Shown one piece after another: positions 7,273 through 15,548 of a stretch of DNA of 28,540 nucleotides. The notes beneath the pieces are model-generated. The model searched no databases and was not told the DNA's origin. It saw only the letters and a program-made list of their open reading frames with translations. Every line of letters starts with the position of its first letter. The stretch's first letter is position 1. This DNA is from Planctomycetaceae bacterium UBA6894 (GTDB lineage: Bacteria; Planctomycetota; Planctomycetia; Gemmatales; Gemmataceae): contig DKBS01000157.1 in NCBI GenBank assembly GCA_002451275.1, positions 1,813 through 30,352 of the forward strand, read 5' to 3'. A program made the translations under genes and the position numbers.

Positions 7273-8724
7273 ATGGCAGATGCGACAACCGCCCCCACCG
7301 CCAGTGTGCCCAAACCAACAGGTTGGGGATCTTTGCGTTTGCTCTCGGGGTACCAATGGTTCGTGTTTCTCATGGCCAGTCTGGCATGGACCGCCGACTG
7401 CATGGACCAGCAGCTTTTCACCGCCGCCAGGGTGCAGGCCATCAATGCGGTGCTCACCAACCAGCAGGGGGCCGATTTTGTCAAATCACCCGAGGGTGCC
7501 GCCCTGGCCAAATCGTGGGCGGCGGGCGCCACAGCCGCATTCCTGGTGGGTTGGGCGGTGGGGGGCTTTCTCTTCGGAGTCATGGGCGATCGATCCGGCC
7601 GGGTGAAGACCCTGATCACGACAGTGCTGCTCTACTCCGCCTTCACCGGCCTGAGCGCCTTTTCACAATCGGTCTATGATTTCACGCTCTACCGGTTCCT
7701 CACCGGGCTGGGCGTGGGAGGGGTGTTCGGCGTGGCGGTGGCCCTCCTGGCCGAGGAAATGCCGGGGGAAGCCAGACCCTACACTCTTGGATTACTCCAG
7801 GCCCTTTCCGCCGTGGGCAATGTCGGGGCAGCCCTCATCACCATGCTTTTCGGATACATGGTGAGCCAGGGGACTTTTGTGAATGCCAAATGGCAGCCAT
7901 GGCAAATCATGTTCCTGGTGGGGTTGGCACCGGCGGTTCTGGTCTTGCTGATGCGTGGCAGGCTGAAAGAGCCGGCCAAATGGCTTGAACGGGTCCGCGC
8001 CGGGCAAGCCCTGGGCCTGCGTCCCGGCTCGTTTGGCGAATTGCTTACGGACAAGCGCTGGGCCAAAAATGCTTGGCTGGGCTTGCTGCTGGCCTTCGCG
8101 GGGGTGGTGGGCCTTTGGGGAATCGGCTTTTTCAGCGTGGACCTGAACCAGAGCATTTTCCGCAAGGTGGTGGGGGAACAGGCGCAGCAACTGGGCTTGG
8201 ACGAGGCCACCAAAGCCTACTTTGTGCCCGGCATGACCATGGTCTGGTCTGGTGTGGGTTTGCTCACCCTGCAAATCGGCGCATTTTTGGGCATGATCAG
8301 CTTCAGTTGGCTGGCCCAGTCTATCGGCCGCAAACCCGCCTTCCTCATCGCCTTCCTGGGCGCCCTGGCCAGCACGGTCGCGGTGTTCGGCTGGGTCAGC
8401 GAGGTGTGGCACCTGTTCACGCTGGTCCCGCTGATGGGATTCTTCCAGTTGTCCCTCTTCGGCGGCTACGCCATTTACTTCCCCGAACTGTTCCCCACCC
8501 ACCTGCGCAGCACCGGCACCAGTTTCTGCTACAACTTCGGCCGGCTCATCGCGGCCACGGGACCTTTGCTGCTGGGCTACCTCACCGCCAGCGTCTTCAC
8601 CAAGGAAAACGGTTATCCCGAGGGCATGCGCCAGGCGGGCATGGTGATGTCCTCGGTCTTCCTGCTGGGGATTCTGGTACTTCCCTGGCTGCCGGAAACC
8701 AAGGGAAAACCCCTGCCGGAATAG
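7273..8724 (+). CDS. MFS transporter, sugar/metabolite:H+ symporter type
   Basis: A 483-residue inner-membrane protein with about 12 hydrophobic segments. The MFS motif A is present after the second helix (GVMGDRSGRVKTL), a second partial copy (LAQSIGRKPAFL) follows the seventh or eighth, and the C-terminal end PETKGKPLPE matches the PETKG signature of sugar porters. The tail LKEPAKWLERV before the central loop is also typical. The substrate is likely a small organic solute; I cannot name it. The first acidic residues in helix 1 (ADCMDQQLF) resemble the proton-coupled acid symporters (AAHS/MHS groups). ATG 7273 has GGAG 7 nt upstream, better than the ATG at 7243. It is followed by the 88-residue unknown. 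Confidence 0.85.
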   Translation: MADATTAPTASVPKPTGWGSLRLLSGYQWFVFLMASLAWTADCMDQQLFTAARVQAINAVLTNQQGADFVKSPEGAALAKSWAAGATAAFLVGWAVGGFLFGVMGDRSGRVKTLITTVLLYSAFTGLSAFSQSVYDFTLYRFLTGLGVGGVFGVAVALLAEEMPGEARPYTLGLLQALSAVGNVGAALITMLFGYMVSQGTFVNAKWQPWQIMFLVGLAPAVLVLLMRGRLKEPAKWLERVRAGQALGLRPGSFGELLTDKRWAKNAWLGLLLAFAGVVGLWGIGFFSVDLNQSIFRKVVGEQAQQLGLDEATKAYFVPGMTMVWSGVGLLTLQIGAFLGMISFSWLAQSIGRKPAFLIAFLGALASTVAVFGWVSEVWHLFTLVPLMGFFQLSLFGGYAIYFPELFPTHLRSTGTSFCYNFGRLIAATGPLLLGYLTASVFTKENGYPEGMRQAGMVMSSVFLLGILVLPWLPETKGKPLPE

Positions 8725-8781
8725 GAACGGGCTTGGTAAAAAACGACAGGGAAATCAACCACCGGATCGGGGGCATCCACG

Positions 8782-9048
8782 ATGGCGACCGCGAACATAC
8801 CTCAACCACAATGGCTCACCTGCCGCGGTGGCAAGCTGGTTGCCAGCTCCAACGGCATGAGCTGGCTTCTGGACTTTGGCGTGGAACCCCTGTACGCCTT
8901 GGTAGCCATCCCTGCCGAAGGCAAGCACGGCGTGAAGATCATGGACACCGTCAACGGGCACCAGTTCTCCACCGGCAAGGTTTACCCCACCGTTCAATCC
9001 GCCCTGGAGGCAGGGGCCGAGGCCCTGCGCGAAAAGCTGGGGTGGTGA
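8782..9048 (+). CDS. Small conserved-looking protein of unknown function
   Basis: An 88-residue soluble protein with no signal peptide or membrane segment. It has a compact beta-rich pattern: WLTCRGGKLVAS, WLLDFGVEPLYALVAIPAEG, then GHQFSTGKVYPTVQSALEAGAEALREKLGW with a C-terminal helix. I do not recognise a family. The start is preceded by a GGGGG tract 7 nt upstream. It follows the MFS gene by 57 nt on the same strand and ends just before a strong terminator, so it may be the second gene of that unit. Codon pattern and the clean start and stop support it being real. Confidence 0.65.
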   Translation: MATANIPQPQWLTCRGGKLVASSNGMSWLLDFGVEPLYALVAIPAEGKHGVKIMDTVNGHQFSTGKVYPTVQSALEAGAEALREKLGW

Positions 9049-9070
9049 GTTTTAGGTTCGGATCCCATCA

Positions 9071-9111
9071 GGAGGCGGGCCCGCAAAACTCCGGGCCCGC
9101 CTCCCGTTTTT
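9071..9111 (+). terminator. Rho-independent terminator after the 88-residue gene
   Basis: A perfect 13-bp GC-rich stem (9071-9083 with 9092-9104), an 8-nt loop, then CG and five T residues. It lies 22 nt past the stop at 9048 and ends the MFS unit before the convergent hydrolase gene. Confidence 0.85.
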
Positions 9112-9129
9112 CTGCCTGGCCCATCCCCT

Positions 9130-9816
9130 CTAGGACAGTTCAATCCAACCACCCAGGTCCGGGGTGTGCGGCGTCGCCTGCGTATCGGACCGCACTCTTC
9201 CGGCCCATCCGGCCGCATCCTGGTTGATAAGCTCAAACGTGTTGTAATGGATTGGCATCACCATGCGGGGCTGCAGCAACTTCACCGCGCGGATGGAATC
9301 GTCCGGGCCCATGGTGAAGTTGTCGCCAATGGGCAGGCATGCCAGGTCGATTCCGTCTTCGCCAATCAACCGCATGTCGCCAAACAGGGCTGTGTCGCCC
9401 GCGTCAAAGATCCTGGTTCCGTCGTTCAGGAAAAGATGGATGCCGCAGGCGATCCCGCCGTTGGAACCATCGGGCAGGGCACTGCCATGGATGGCGGTGG
9501 TGAGTTTCACCCTGCCAAACGGAAAACGGAAGGTCCCGCCGGGCTGCATCCCATGCGCGGTCACCCCCTGCTTGCCCAGCCATTCGGCAATCTCGTAGTT
9601 GGCGACAACGGTTGCCCCCGTCCGCTGGGCGATACCGACCGTGTCACCCACATGGTCAAAGTGGCCATGCGTGACCAGGATGCAATCGGGCTGCAGGTTT
9701 TCAGCCTTCTCGACCGCAACCGGGTTTCCGGTGAGGAACGGGTCGATCAGCAGTTTTTTTCCGTCGGTCTCAATCCACAACGCCGAGTGGCCGAGCCAAC
9801 GCAAACGGGTGGCCAT
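9130..9816 (-). CDS. UPF0173 metal-dependent hydrolase (metallo-beta-lactamase fold)
   Basis: A 228-residue cytoplasmic protein, the usual length for UPF0173. It opens with the family pattern LRWLGHSALWIETDGKKLLIDPFLTGNP. The metal-binding HGHFDHVGD motif is near residue 53, with a second His in TTAIHGS, an Asp in FDAGDTALFGDM and a final His in PIHYNTFE, so the binuclear site looks complete. The physiological substrate is not known for the family. ATG 9816 has AAGGAG 9 nt upstream; the longer reading to 10011 runs into the divergent gene and is rejected. It is convergent with the MFS unit and divergent from the AsmA-like gene. Confidence 0.93.
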   Translation of the reverse strand: MATRLRWLGHSALWIETDGKKLLIDPFLTGNPVAVEKAENLQPDCILVTHGHFDHVGDTVGIAQRTGATVVANYEIAEWLGKQGVTAHGMQPGGTFRFPFGRVKLTTAIHGSALPDGSNGGIACGIHLFLNDGTRIFDAGDTALFGDMRLIGEDGIDLACLPIGDNFTMGPDDSIRAVKLLQPRMVMPIHYNTFELINQDAAGWAGRVRSDTQATPHTPDLGGWIELS

Positions 9817-9953
9817 GATTTTTGACTCCTTGGGCTGGGGGTGCGGGTATCTTGGGGATAGTTTCATTTTGGGGGGCGCGCGGCTCCCTGTTGCAACTGT
9901 AGGGCTTCGGGCTCGGCGAGTCCAAGGCGCGAAGGGTCCCGCGGGAGAGCCGG

Positions 9954-11159
9954 GTGTCTGGACAATCTCTCCGCGCGCTGTTGCTTTTCCTGGGAATCCT
10001 GGCAGCATCAACCGCCCTGGTTCGCCCGCCGCTCATGCGTGCGGTTGCCTTGGCCATGGCTGAAAAAGGGCTGGATGTTCGCGTCAGCGTCGCCCAGACC
10101 GTGCCCCATGGTCTCCTCGAAGGGGTGCACCTGCACCACCTGAAAGTCTGGTGCGCCAGGGCTGGAGAGTCTCTCCCACCCCTTTTCACTGCCAGCCGGC
10201 TCCGGGTGGAAAGCGGCTTGATGGGAACCTTGCTTCACCCTGCGCGACCGGACTCGGTGGCCTGCGACTCCTTCCACCTGCGGCTGGATTTTGACCATCT
10301 GGGCAAACTCCTGACCTTTTTGCCGCGCATAAAAGGGCAAAACCCGCACCGCCCGCGCATTCGCCTGAACGATTGGCGCCTGACTTTGGGACAGACCGGC
10401 CGGAAGGACTTCCAGGTGGAAGGCAGGGAATGCCTGCTGCTTCCCGAGGATCACGGCTATCGTTTGTCCGCGGAATTCACCGACCCGCGCTACGGCCCAT
10501 GGCGGGTGGACGGGTTCATGGAGTCGCACCCCTCGCGCCTCCGTTTGACGCTGGTTTCCGAGTCCGCCCGACTGCACCCTGATGACCTTCTCGATATCCC
10601 GTTTATTCCCAAAGAGGTCTGGCAACAGGTTTCCCTGCGGGGAACAGCCCGCATCCGCTTGGATCTGGATATCCAGCCAGAGGCCACGCGTTACCATGTG
10701 ACCCTGGACAGCGACGAATTGGACATCGGTGTCCCAATTGCTGGCATCCAAGCCGTCGGAGTCTCGGGACAGGCCGATGTGGATGGACGGGTGATCCTGC
10801 TGCGCAACCTGCGTGGCAGCGGCTGGGGCGGCGGTCTCGCACTGCCGGAAAGCCGGTTGGATTTCGATAAACCCATTCCTGTGCTGACTTTCCGTGCCGA
10901 GGGGGAAAACCTCCGGCTGGCCGACCTGATGCGCCAGCCATGGGCTCAAGGTTTCAATGGCCTGACCCGCATGGCCAACCTCGTGCGGGGAACCGCCTCG
11001 GGCCAGGTGGAAATGGCCTTCACCCTGCACCGCCCGCTCCCCGCGGTGGATATCAACGGATCAGGCGAGGCGGGCATTCGTGGCGGTTTGCAGATCCACT
11101 GGAAGGTGAAAACCGAGCAGGGACGCGTCCGCTTCGAACCGTTTTTCAGGGCCAAATAG
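9954..11159 (+). CDS. Membrane-anchored AsmA-like / DUF3971-type protein
   Basis: A 401-residue protein with one N-terminal hydrophobic segment (LRALLLFLGILAASTALV) and a long beta-rich remainder. The remainder has repeated amphipathic strands and the pattern VGVSGQADVDGRVILLRNLRGSGWGGGL, which resembles the C-terminal repeats of AsmA / TamB-like proteins. Such proteins act at the inner membrane facing the periplasm and are linked to lipid transport or outer-membrane upkeep. I assign this on overall pattern rather than a diagnostic motif, so the family is tentative. The GTG start at 9954 has GGAG 6 nt upstream. It is divergent from the UPF0173 gene. A 340-residue frame on the other strand over the same bases looks like a shadow. 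Confidence 0.6.
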   Translation: MSGQSLRALLLFLGILAASTALVRPPLMRAVALAMAEKGLDVRVSVAQTVPHGLLEGVHLHHLKVWCARAGESLPPLFTASRLRVESGLMGTLLHPARPDSVACDSFHLRLDFDHLGKLLTFLPRIKGQNPHRPRIRLNDWRLTLGQTGRKDFQVEGRECLLLPEDHGYRLSAEFTDPRYGPWRVDGFMESHPSRLRLTLVSESARLHPDDLLDIPFIPKEVWQQVSLRGTARIRLDLDIQPEATRYHVTLDSDELDIGVPIAGIQAVGVSGQADVDGRVILLRNLRGSGWGGGLALPESRLDFDKPIPVLTFRAEGENLRLADLMRQPWAQGFNGLTRMANLVRGTASGQVEMAFTLHRPLPAVDINGSGEAGIRGGLQIHWKVKTEQGRVRFEPFFRAK

Positions 11160-11285
11160 CCACCAGTCAAGTATTCAATCCACCCGCGTCTGCCGGACCG
11201 GACGCCTGCCAATCCATCGCCATAAAGTCAAGACATTTTTGACCTTCCGCAACGCCCGGCAAAATGACCGAAGTCCTTGGGCGAC

Positions 11286-11314
11286 TTGACAATCGGCAAA
11301 AATCGCCTTAGTCT
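11286..11314 (+). promoter_or_regulatory. Promoter of the HU gene
   Basis: A perfect -35 box TTGACA (11286-11291) and TAGTCT (11309-11314) are separated by exactly 17 nt. The leader would be about 42 nt and carries AGGAGG before ATG 11363. A strong, simple promoter fits the high expression known for nucleoid proteins. Confidence 0.7.
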
Positions 11315-11362
11315 GCTTCGGGGAGCAGGATTCCTTTCCGTCCCCCCCAGGAGGCGTGGACC

Positions 11363-11719
11363 ATGACCAAGAAGGAAATCGTCAAGCAGATCGCCGATCG
11401 ACTCGGACAGCCTCAGCTCAAGACCAAGGAAATCGTCCAGCTCACCTTCGATGCCATCATTGACACCCTGCTGGAAACCAAGCGCATCGAATTGCGTAAT
11501 TTTGGCGTTTTTGAGGTGAAGGAGCGCCGTGCACGACGCGCCCGCAATCCCCGAACCGGCCAGCAAGTCGATGTTCCACCCAAGTTGGTGGTTACCTTCA
11601 AGCCCGGCAAGGAGATGGAAGAGCGGGTTCAGCATCTGGCAAACCTGAAAATGGCAGCTCAGGCAAAAGCTCAAGCCGCCCAGGCGCCCCAGACTAACAA
11701 GCCTGCAGCGGCAGTCTGA
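11363..11719 (+). CDS. HU/IHF family nucleoid DNA-binding protein with Ala/Gln-rich tail
   Basis: A 118-residue basic protein that bends and compacts DNA as a dimer. The core (residues 1-90) is a standard HU fold: two helices (TKKEIVKQIADRL, EIVQLTFDAIIDTLL), the RIELRNFGVFEVKERRARRARNPRTGQ arm with the tip Pro63, and the terminal VVTFKPGKEMEERV. Beyond it a tail of about 28 residues, rich in Ala, Gln and Lys, extends the protein past the usual 90. Alanine/lysine tails occur in HU-like proteins of several phyla and may add contacts to DNA or RNA. AGGAGG lies 8 nt before the ATG, with a good promoter upstream. It could equally be annotated as an integration host factor subunit. Confidence 0.95.
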   Translation: MTKKEIVKQIADRLGQPQLKTKEIVQLTFDAIIDTLLETKRIELRNFGVFEVKERRARRARNPRTGQQVDVPPKLVVTFKPGKEMEERVQHLANLKMAAQAKAQAAQAPQTNKPAAAV

Positions 11720-11790
11720 TCATTCCATGGCCGGATAAACGGAATTCCCGGAAAATACCGGCCAACTTTCTCAAGTCCTTTCCCCGCTCA

Positions 11791-11850
11791 AGCCGATACA
11801 TCCCTTAGAGAGGGCGTGCTGTTGAACAGTCGCGTCCGAGGCTATCGGCT
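11791..11850 (+). repeat. Inverted repeat in the leader of the small lipoprotein gene
   Basis: An 8-bp perfect repeat (11791-11798 with 11843-11850) encloses 44 nt that contain two smaller stems, CCCT/AGGG and CTGT/ACAG. The right arm ends 5 nt before the GGAG ribosome binding site at 11856. The RNA could fold into a small multi-branched leader; I match it to no known riboswitch. Confidence 0.4.
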
Positions 11851-11867
11851 TGCGCGGAGTGTGGATC

Positions 11868-12083
11868 ATGGCGCGAATCCTTTTGGGTCTGGCAGGCCTT
11901 CTGGCAATCAGCAGCACCGGCTGCCTTATCAACGCGTACCCCTCCGATCCGGGGGAGCGGGTCAAGGCCCTGCTGAACCAGGCTGAAGACCTGCGTCAGG
12001 CCAAGGAAGAGTGGAAGCGCATCTGGTTCCTGGATCACCCGTCGCACCTGACGCCGGATCGCATCGATGGCGGTATTCAGTAA
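11868..12083 (+). CDS. Small predicted lipoprotein ending HLTPDRIDGGIQ
   Basis: A 71-residue protein. The first 19 residues form a type II signal peptide ending in Thr-Gly-Cys19, so lipidation at C19 is expected. The mature 53 residues are a charged helix (GERVKALLNQAEDLRQAKEEWKRIWF) and an ending with LDHPSHLTPDRIDGGI. I recall similar endings in short planctomycete proteins but know of no function. ATG 11868 has GGAG 8 nt upstream; the GTG at 11850 would put a polar extension before the signal peptide. It lies downstream of HU after a structured leader, and its transcript ends at a terminator inside the convergent gene. Confidence 0.75.
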   Translation: MARILLGLAGLLAISSTGCLINAYPSDPGERVKALLNQAEDLRQAKEEWKRIWFLDHPSHLTPDRIDGGIQ

Positions 12084-12131
12084 GGCGATACGCTAGGGTT
12101 CCTCCGGAATCACCTAGCCTATCCATGCCCC

Positions 12132-15100
12132 CTATTGGCCACCAATCTCCAAGCCCTGAGGCCCAAGAAGCCTCAGGGCGAATTTTTTTCCAGCCCCGTT
12201 GCCTGAATCCGCCAGCCGAATCACCAGGCTGCCCGGCCCCTTTTCCATGCGGGCCCGGTTGGATTGACCTGGAGCGAGTTTGGCCCCGGCAACATCCATG
12301 GTCACTTCACCCGCCGCGTGAAGAAACACCGGGACACGCACCTCCACATCCTTTGCAGGCCAGGGCATGGCCCCATCCGGCCCGCCTAGGAAACGGGTCC
12401 AAGACTCCTGACCTGGAAGCCGGATCTCGGCCTCCAGAATCAAACCTTCCAAGGCCCGGATTTCCTTCGCACCGTTTTCTGTTCCGAAAAAAGCCAGTAG
12501 ATCGACCAGATCCTGATAACGCAGTCCCATGGTACCCGCTGAAGGCATCAGCGGATCCGGATCGGCTACGGGGGACTCGTTTTCCGACTTTGCGATCCGG
12601 TGCGTTTGCCCTTGGCCGTCCCGCACCAGCCACTCTTTTTCAGGGCCACTTCCGGGATTCAGCAACACCCCGCGCACCTGCTGCCCATCCCGTCCACGAA
12701 ACCGAACAGTCCCATGCGCCGGATCCATATGGGCGGCGGGGTCAATCAAGGCTTTCACCAAACCGCCAAGAGGTAGGGCAGGTTTCAAACCCGGGCCCAC
12801 CCGACCCCCTGTTGCACCCATGGCATGGCACCCCACGCAGTTGGCCCTGGAACGATCCAGGGCGACAAACAAGCCCCGCCGGGCGTCGCCATCGGATCGC
12901 ACCGCAGCCGCCATGCGCGCACGCGCCGCATCGTCTGCCAGCCAGTTGCCAGCAACGGCCTCATTCCAATCCTTGGCGGCTCCCGCCTCGGCCATGGCAT
13001 CCAGCCACACCGACCACCCAAGGGATGGAATCTTGGGGTTTAAACCTGCCACAAACTGTCGCTGGATCGTCCGCCGAACCTCTTCATCACGGGCCAAGAC
13101 CAGAGCAGCTTTACGGACAAGGGAGGACGATTTTTTGCCCCCTTGCAATACCCGCAGGGCCGCGTCAACCACCCTCGGCGGATCCGCCCAGGACAAAACG
13201 CGCAGCGCCTCGGTTGTCACCAACGGGTCCTGTCCGGGCAGGGCCCCGGGCTCAAGCAGGGGAACGGCCAGCTTCAGGGCTGCCGCGGATTGCCCCCAGC
13301 GCTGCATCAGCCGCAGGCCGGCCAACCGTTCGGCGGAACTCAGCTCCTCCTGTTCCAGTTCAGCAGCAACCTCGCCGCCCCAAGCCGGGACAGGCAAACC
13401 GGCCAAATTGTCCATGGCCAGGGCGGCGACTATTCCCTTGCGTTCACGGACCATCTGGCGCCACCAGTCGAGGGATGCCTGGCCAACCGGCAAATCCCCC
13501 GACAACCGCAGTCCGGCCTCCAGCACCTCGGAAGGCTGGTCGCCGTGATTTTCCAGCCATTTCAGAGCCAATTTGGCCGAATCATCTGGCCCCGGCCCCC
13601 AACCCCGCCAGGCCCGCAGGCCTTCCAAATACAGCGACAGGTGTTCCGGACCCAAATGCGGATGCTCCAACCACAATTCCGGTGCACCCCCCTGATCCGA
13701 CGGCCAGGGAAATCCGACCCGCGCCCTCAAGGCCCGCACAGCCTCGGCCCGTACCCCCGTCTGGGCCGCTGACAACATCCGTTCCACGCCTTCGCGTCCC
13801 AGCAGGCCCAAGGCGTGCAGGTTCGCCGATTGCACCTGGGGGTCCGCCTCATCGCGCTGGAACAGGGCCGCCGCCAACGATTCCGCCACACCAGGAACCC
13901 GGTGCAGGGCCGCCGCGCACGCGGTTTCCCGGGAAACCGCGCCATCGGCATCCTGAACACCTGCCAGCATGGGTTCAGCAGCGTCAGCCGGCAGTCGGGC
14001 CAAACTTTGGCAGCAGCGTGCCGCGGAGGCCCTCAACAGGGGCTGGTCAGTACCCAGCATCCTGCCGACCCATTGGTCCGCCTTTCCGGCGCCCGTCAAT
14101 CCGGCCCATGCCTCCCGGCGCGTGGAAAGGCTGACAGAATTGTCCAGCGCCAAGGCCGCCAACTGCTCGACCTTGGTTCCGGGTGCCTCGGCCAATTCAC
14201 GGGCCTTCGACAAACGGCCCGGCCCCTCCGGAAATTGCATTAGCTGATCCCGAATATCCGAATCAGGCGACAGGGGCCCATGCGTCACATCCCGGCGCGA
14301 CAGCCAATCGGGATTTCTCACCAGGAACAAACGGGTGTTGGGAACGGCCTCGAACGGCAATTGGCCGGTCGTCCCGACATCCCGCCCGGTGGTGAGAACC
14401 CAAACCCCCTCGCCACCAGCATCCTCAACCATCGCCACCGGAAACAGGTCGCTCCCCGTTGCGGCAAGGACCGTCCTTTTATCCTTGGCCAGCCGTGTCG
14501 CCCCGCCTTGCGGGGAGGCGGCCAGCGCGATCACCCGCCCCGGTTCACCCACCCAGCAAGTCCCCCCCCAATCCGGCCCCAGGGATGAAGTCACCCAGGC
14601 CCCTGCGGTTATTTTTTGTTCCCTGAAAACGACCAGAGGTTGCACCGCCCCCATCCCCGGGGGCATTCGGCCTAGGGAGATTCCCTCCGCGTGGCCTTGG
14701 CGGAACCCAAGTTCATTGCCGGCCCGGACCACCTGCAAAAAACTCCCGCGGCCGCCGGGCGATGCGACAAACCACTCGCCATCCTGGGTCGGTGTGGTCC
14801 ACAGACTTCCGGGTTTCAGACCGGTGGCATGCACCTCCATGCGCCCTCCGGTCCACAGGGGCAAGCGCACCATCCCCCAGGCGGATTCCGGAACAAAGAC
14901 CGTGGGGTCAACCTCCCTCGCATCTTTTCCTCCGGCAGATTTCCAGCTCCAGATCCCGTGGGGAACCACCACATGGGCCACACCCTGCTCATCGATCCCG
15001 GGCAGGGGAATTTCGCCCCCGCCACGAAATTGAACCAGCCAGGGAATAGGCTTATCCGGTTGGTCGGCTGAAAGACGCCACACCATTCCAGGGGCCCCAA

Positions 15101-15518
15101 GCAGGATCTCCCGCCCTGCCGCCGCCAACCGCCGGCTGCCCCCGGGCACGGGAAATCGGCCGGTCTCGCGCCAACCGCCCATCTCCCACCCGAAACGAAT
15201 CAATTGCGGGTTCAACCCCTTCGCCGGCCCGCCGGGCAGGGAGGGCTGGGGAGTCTCGGCCAGCATCCAGACTTCGCCCGACCGGCCGGAGGCCAGGCCG
15301 AGAGGCAAGCCTGCGTTGATCGCGGGAAGGGCCACCACCGCCAGGCCCTCAGCCACCGAAAAGGGTGCCGATCCTTCTCCGGACTCGAACTTCACCAGAC
15401 GGTTTTTGGCGGTTGGCAGGTCATCCCAGGTAGGGACCGAATCGGAAGCCCCCCCGGGGTCCTGCCAGGAAACAGGGGTCAGGAAAGCGCAGAGGGCTAA
15501 GAACAGAACCCCGGACAT
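12132..15518 (-). CDS. Exported HEAT-repeat protein with C-terminal PVC-type cytochrome c haem domain
   Basis: A 1128-residue exported protein with a signal peptide (MSGVLFLALCAFLTPVSW). Residues about 40-400 look like a beta-propeller with spaced Gly/Trp turns. Residues about 430-870 are alpha-helical HEAT-like repeats. A c-type haem site follows: C894-V-G-C897-H898, with the distal Met likely in DPLMPSAGTMGL just before DLVDLLAFF. This last block matches the 'Pirellula/Verrucomicrobium' putative haem-binding domain (TIGR02603). The end is a beta domain. Such proteins are abundant in planctomycetes and are thought to work in periplasmic electron transfer or carbohydrate oxidation; the partner enzyme is unknown. 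It starts 30 nt after the second PDZ-protease gene and is probably co-transcribed with it. Confidence 0.85.
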   Translation of the reverse strand: MSGVLFLALCAFLTPVSWQDPGGASDSVPTWDDLPTAKNRLVKFESGEGSAPFSVAEGLAVVALPAINAGLPLGLASGRSGEVWMLAETPQPSLPGGPAKGLNPQLIRFGWEMGGWRETGRFPVPGGSRRLAAAGREILLGAPGMVWRLSADQPDKPIPWLVQFRGGGEIPLPGIDEQGVAHVVVPHGIWSWKSAGGKDAREVDPTVFVPESAWGMVRLPLWTGGRMEVHATGLKPGSLWTTPTQDGEWFVASPGGRGSFLQVVRAGNELGFRQGHAEGISLGRMPPGMGAVQPLVVFREQKITAGAWVTSSLGPDWGGTCWVGEPGRVIALAASPQGGATRLAKDKRTVLAATGSDLFPVAMVEDAGGEGVWVLTTGRDVGTTGQLPFEAVPNTRLFLVRNPDWLSRRDVTHGPLSPDSDIRDQLMQFPEGPGRLSKARELAEAPGTKVEQLAALALDNSVSLSTRREAWAGLTGAGKADQWVGRMLGTDQPLLRASAARCCQSLARLPADAAEPMLAGVQDADGAVSRETACAAALHRVPGVAESLAAALFQRDEADPQVQSANLHALGLLGREGVERMLSAAQTGVRAEAVRALRARVGFPWPSDQGGAPELWLEHPHLGPEHLSLYLEGLRAWRGWGPGPDDSAKLALKWLENHGDQPSEVLEAGLRLSGDLPVGQASLDWWRQMVRERKGIVAALAMDNLAGLPVPAWGGEVAAELEQEELSSAERLAGLRLMQRWGQSAAALKLAVPLLEPGALPGQDPLVTTEALRVLSWADPPRVVDAALRVLQGGKKSSSLVRKAALVLARDEEVRRTIQRQFVAGLNPKIPSLGWSVWLDAMAEAGAAKDWNEAVAGNWLADDAARARMAAAVRSDGDARRGLFVALDRSRANCVGCHAMGATGGRVGPGLKPALPLGGLVKALIDPAAHMDPAHGTVRFRGRDGQQVRGVLLNPGSGPEKEWLVRDGQGQTHRIAKSENESPVADPDPLMPSAGTMGLRYQDLVDLLAFFGTENGAKEIRALEGLILEAEIRLPGQESWTRFLGGPDGAMPWPAKDVEVRVPVFLHAAGEVTMDVAGAKLAPGQSNRARMEKGPGSLVIRLADSGNGAGKKFALRLLGPQGLEIGGQ
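12153..12189 (+). terminator. Rho-independent terminator embedded in the convergent gene
   Basis: A perfect 10-bp stem (12153-12162 with 12170-12179), a 7-nt loop, then GAA and seven T residues (12183-12189). It acts on the plus strand, so it ends the small lipoprotein transcript. The bases also encode the last dozen or so residues of the haem protein on the other strand. Confidence 0.8.
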
Positions 15519-15548
15519 GCGATCATCCCCACAGGGGCGCGGGGCCGG

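Noticed and set aside
9040..9075. A TTCG-containing stretch that resembled a tRNA T-arm.
   Set aside because: No acceptor, D or anticodon stems could be drawn; it is the approach to a terminator.
10008..11030. A 340-codon minus-strand frame over the AsmA-like gene.
   Set aside because: The plus-strand frame has a signal anchor, GTG with GGAG and consistent beta pattern; the minus frame looks like a shadow. I am less sure here than elsewhere.
11729..11763. GGCCGG/CCGGCC repeat after the HU gene as a terminator.
   Set aside because: The loop is 23 nt and no T-run follows, so it is weak; HU may end elsewhere or read through into the lipoprotein leader.
12011..14134. A 707-codon plus-strand frame over the haem/HEAT gene.
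   Set aside because: Extremely Pro/Arg/Ser-rich, no start signal, antisense to the exported protein with signal peptide and CxxCH motif.
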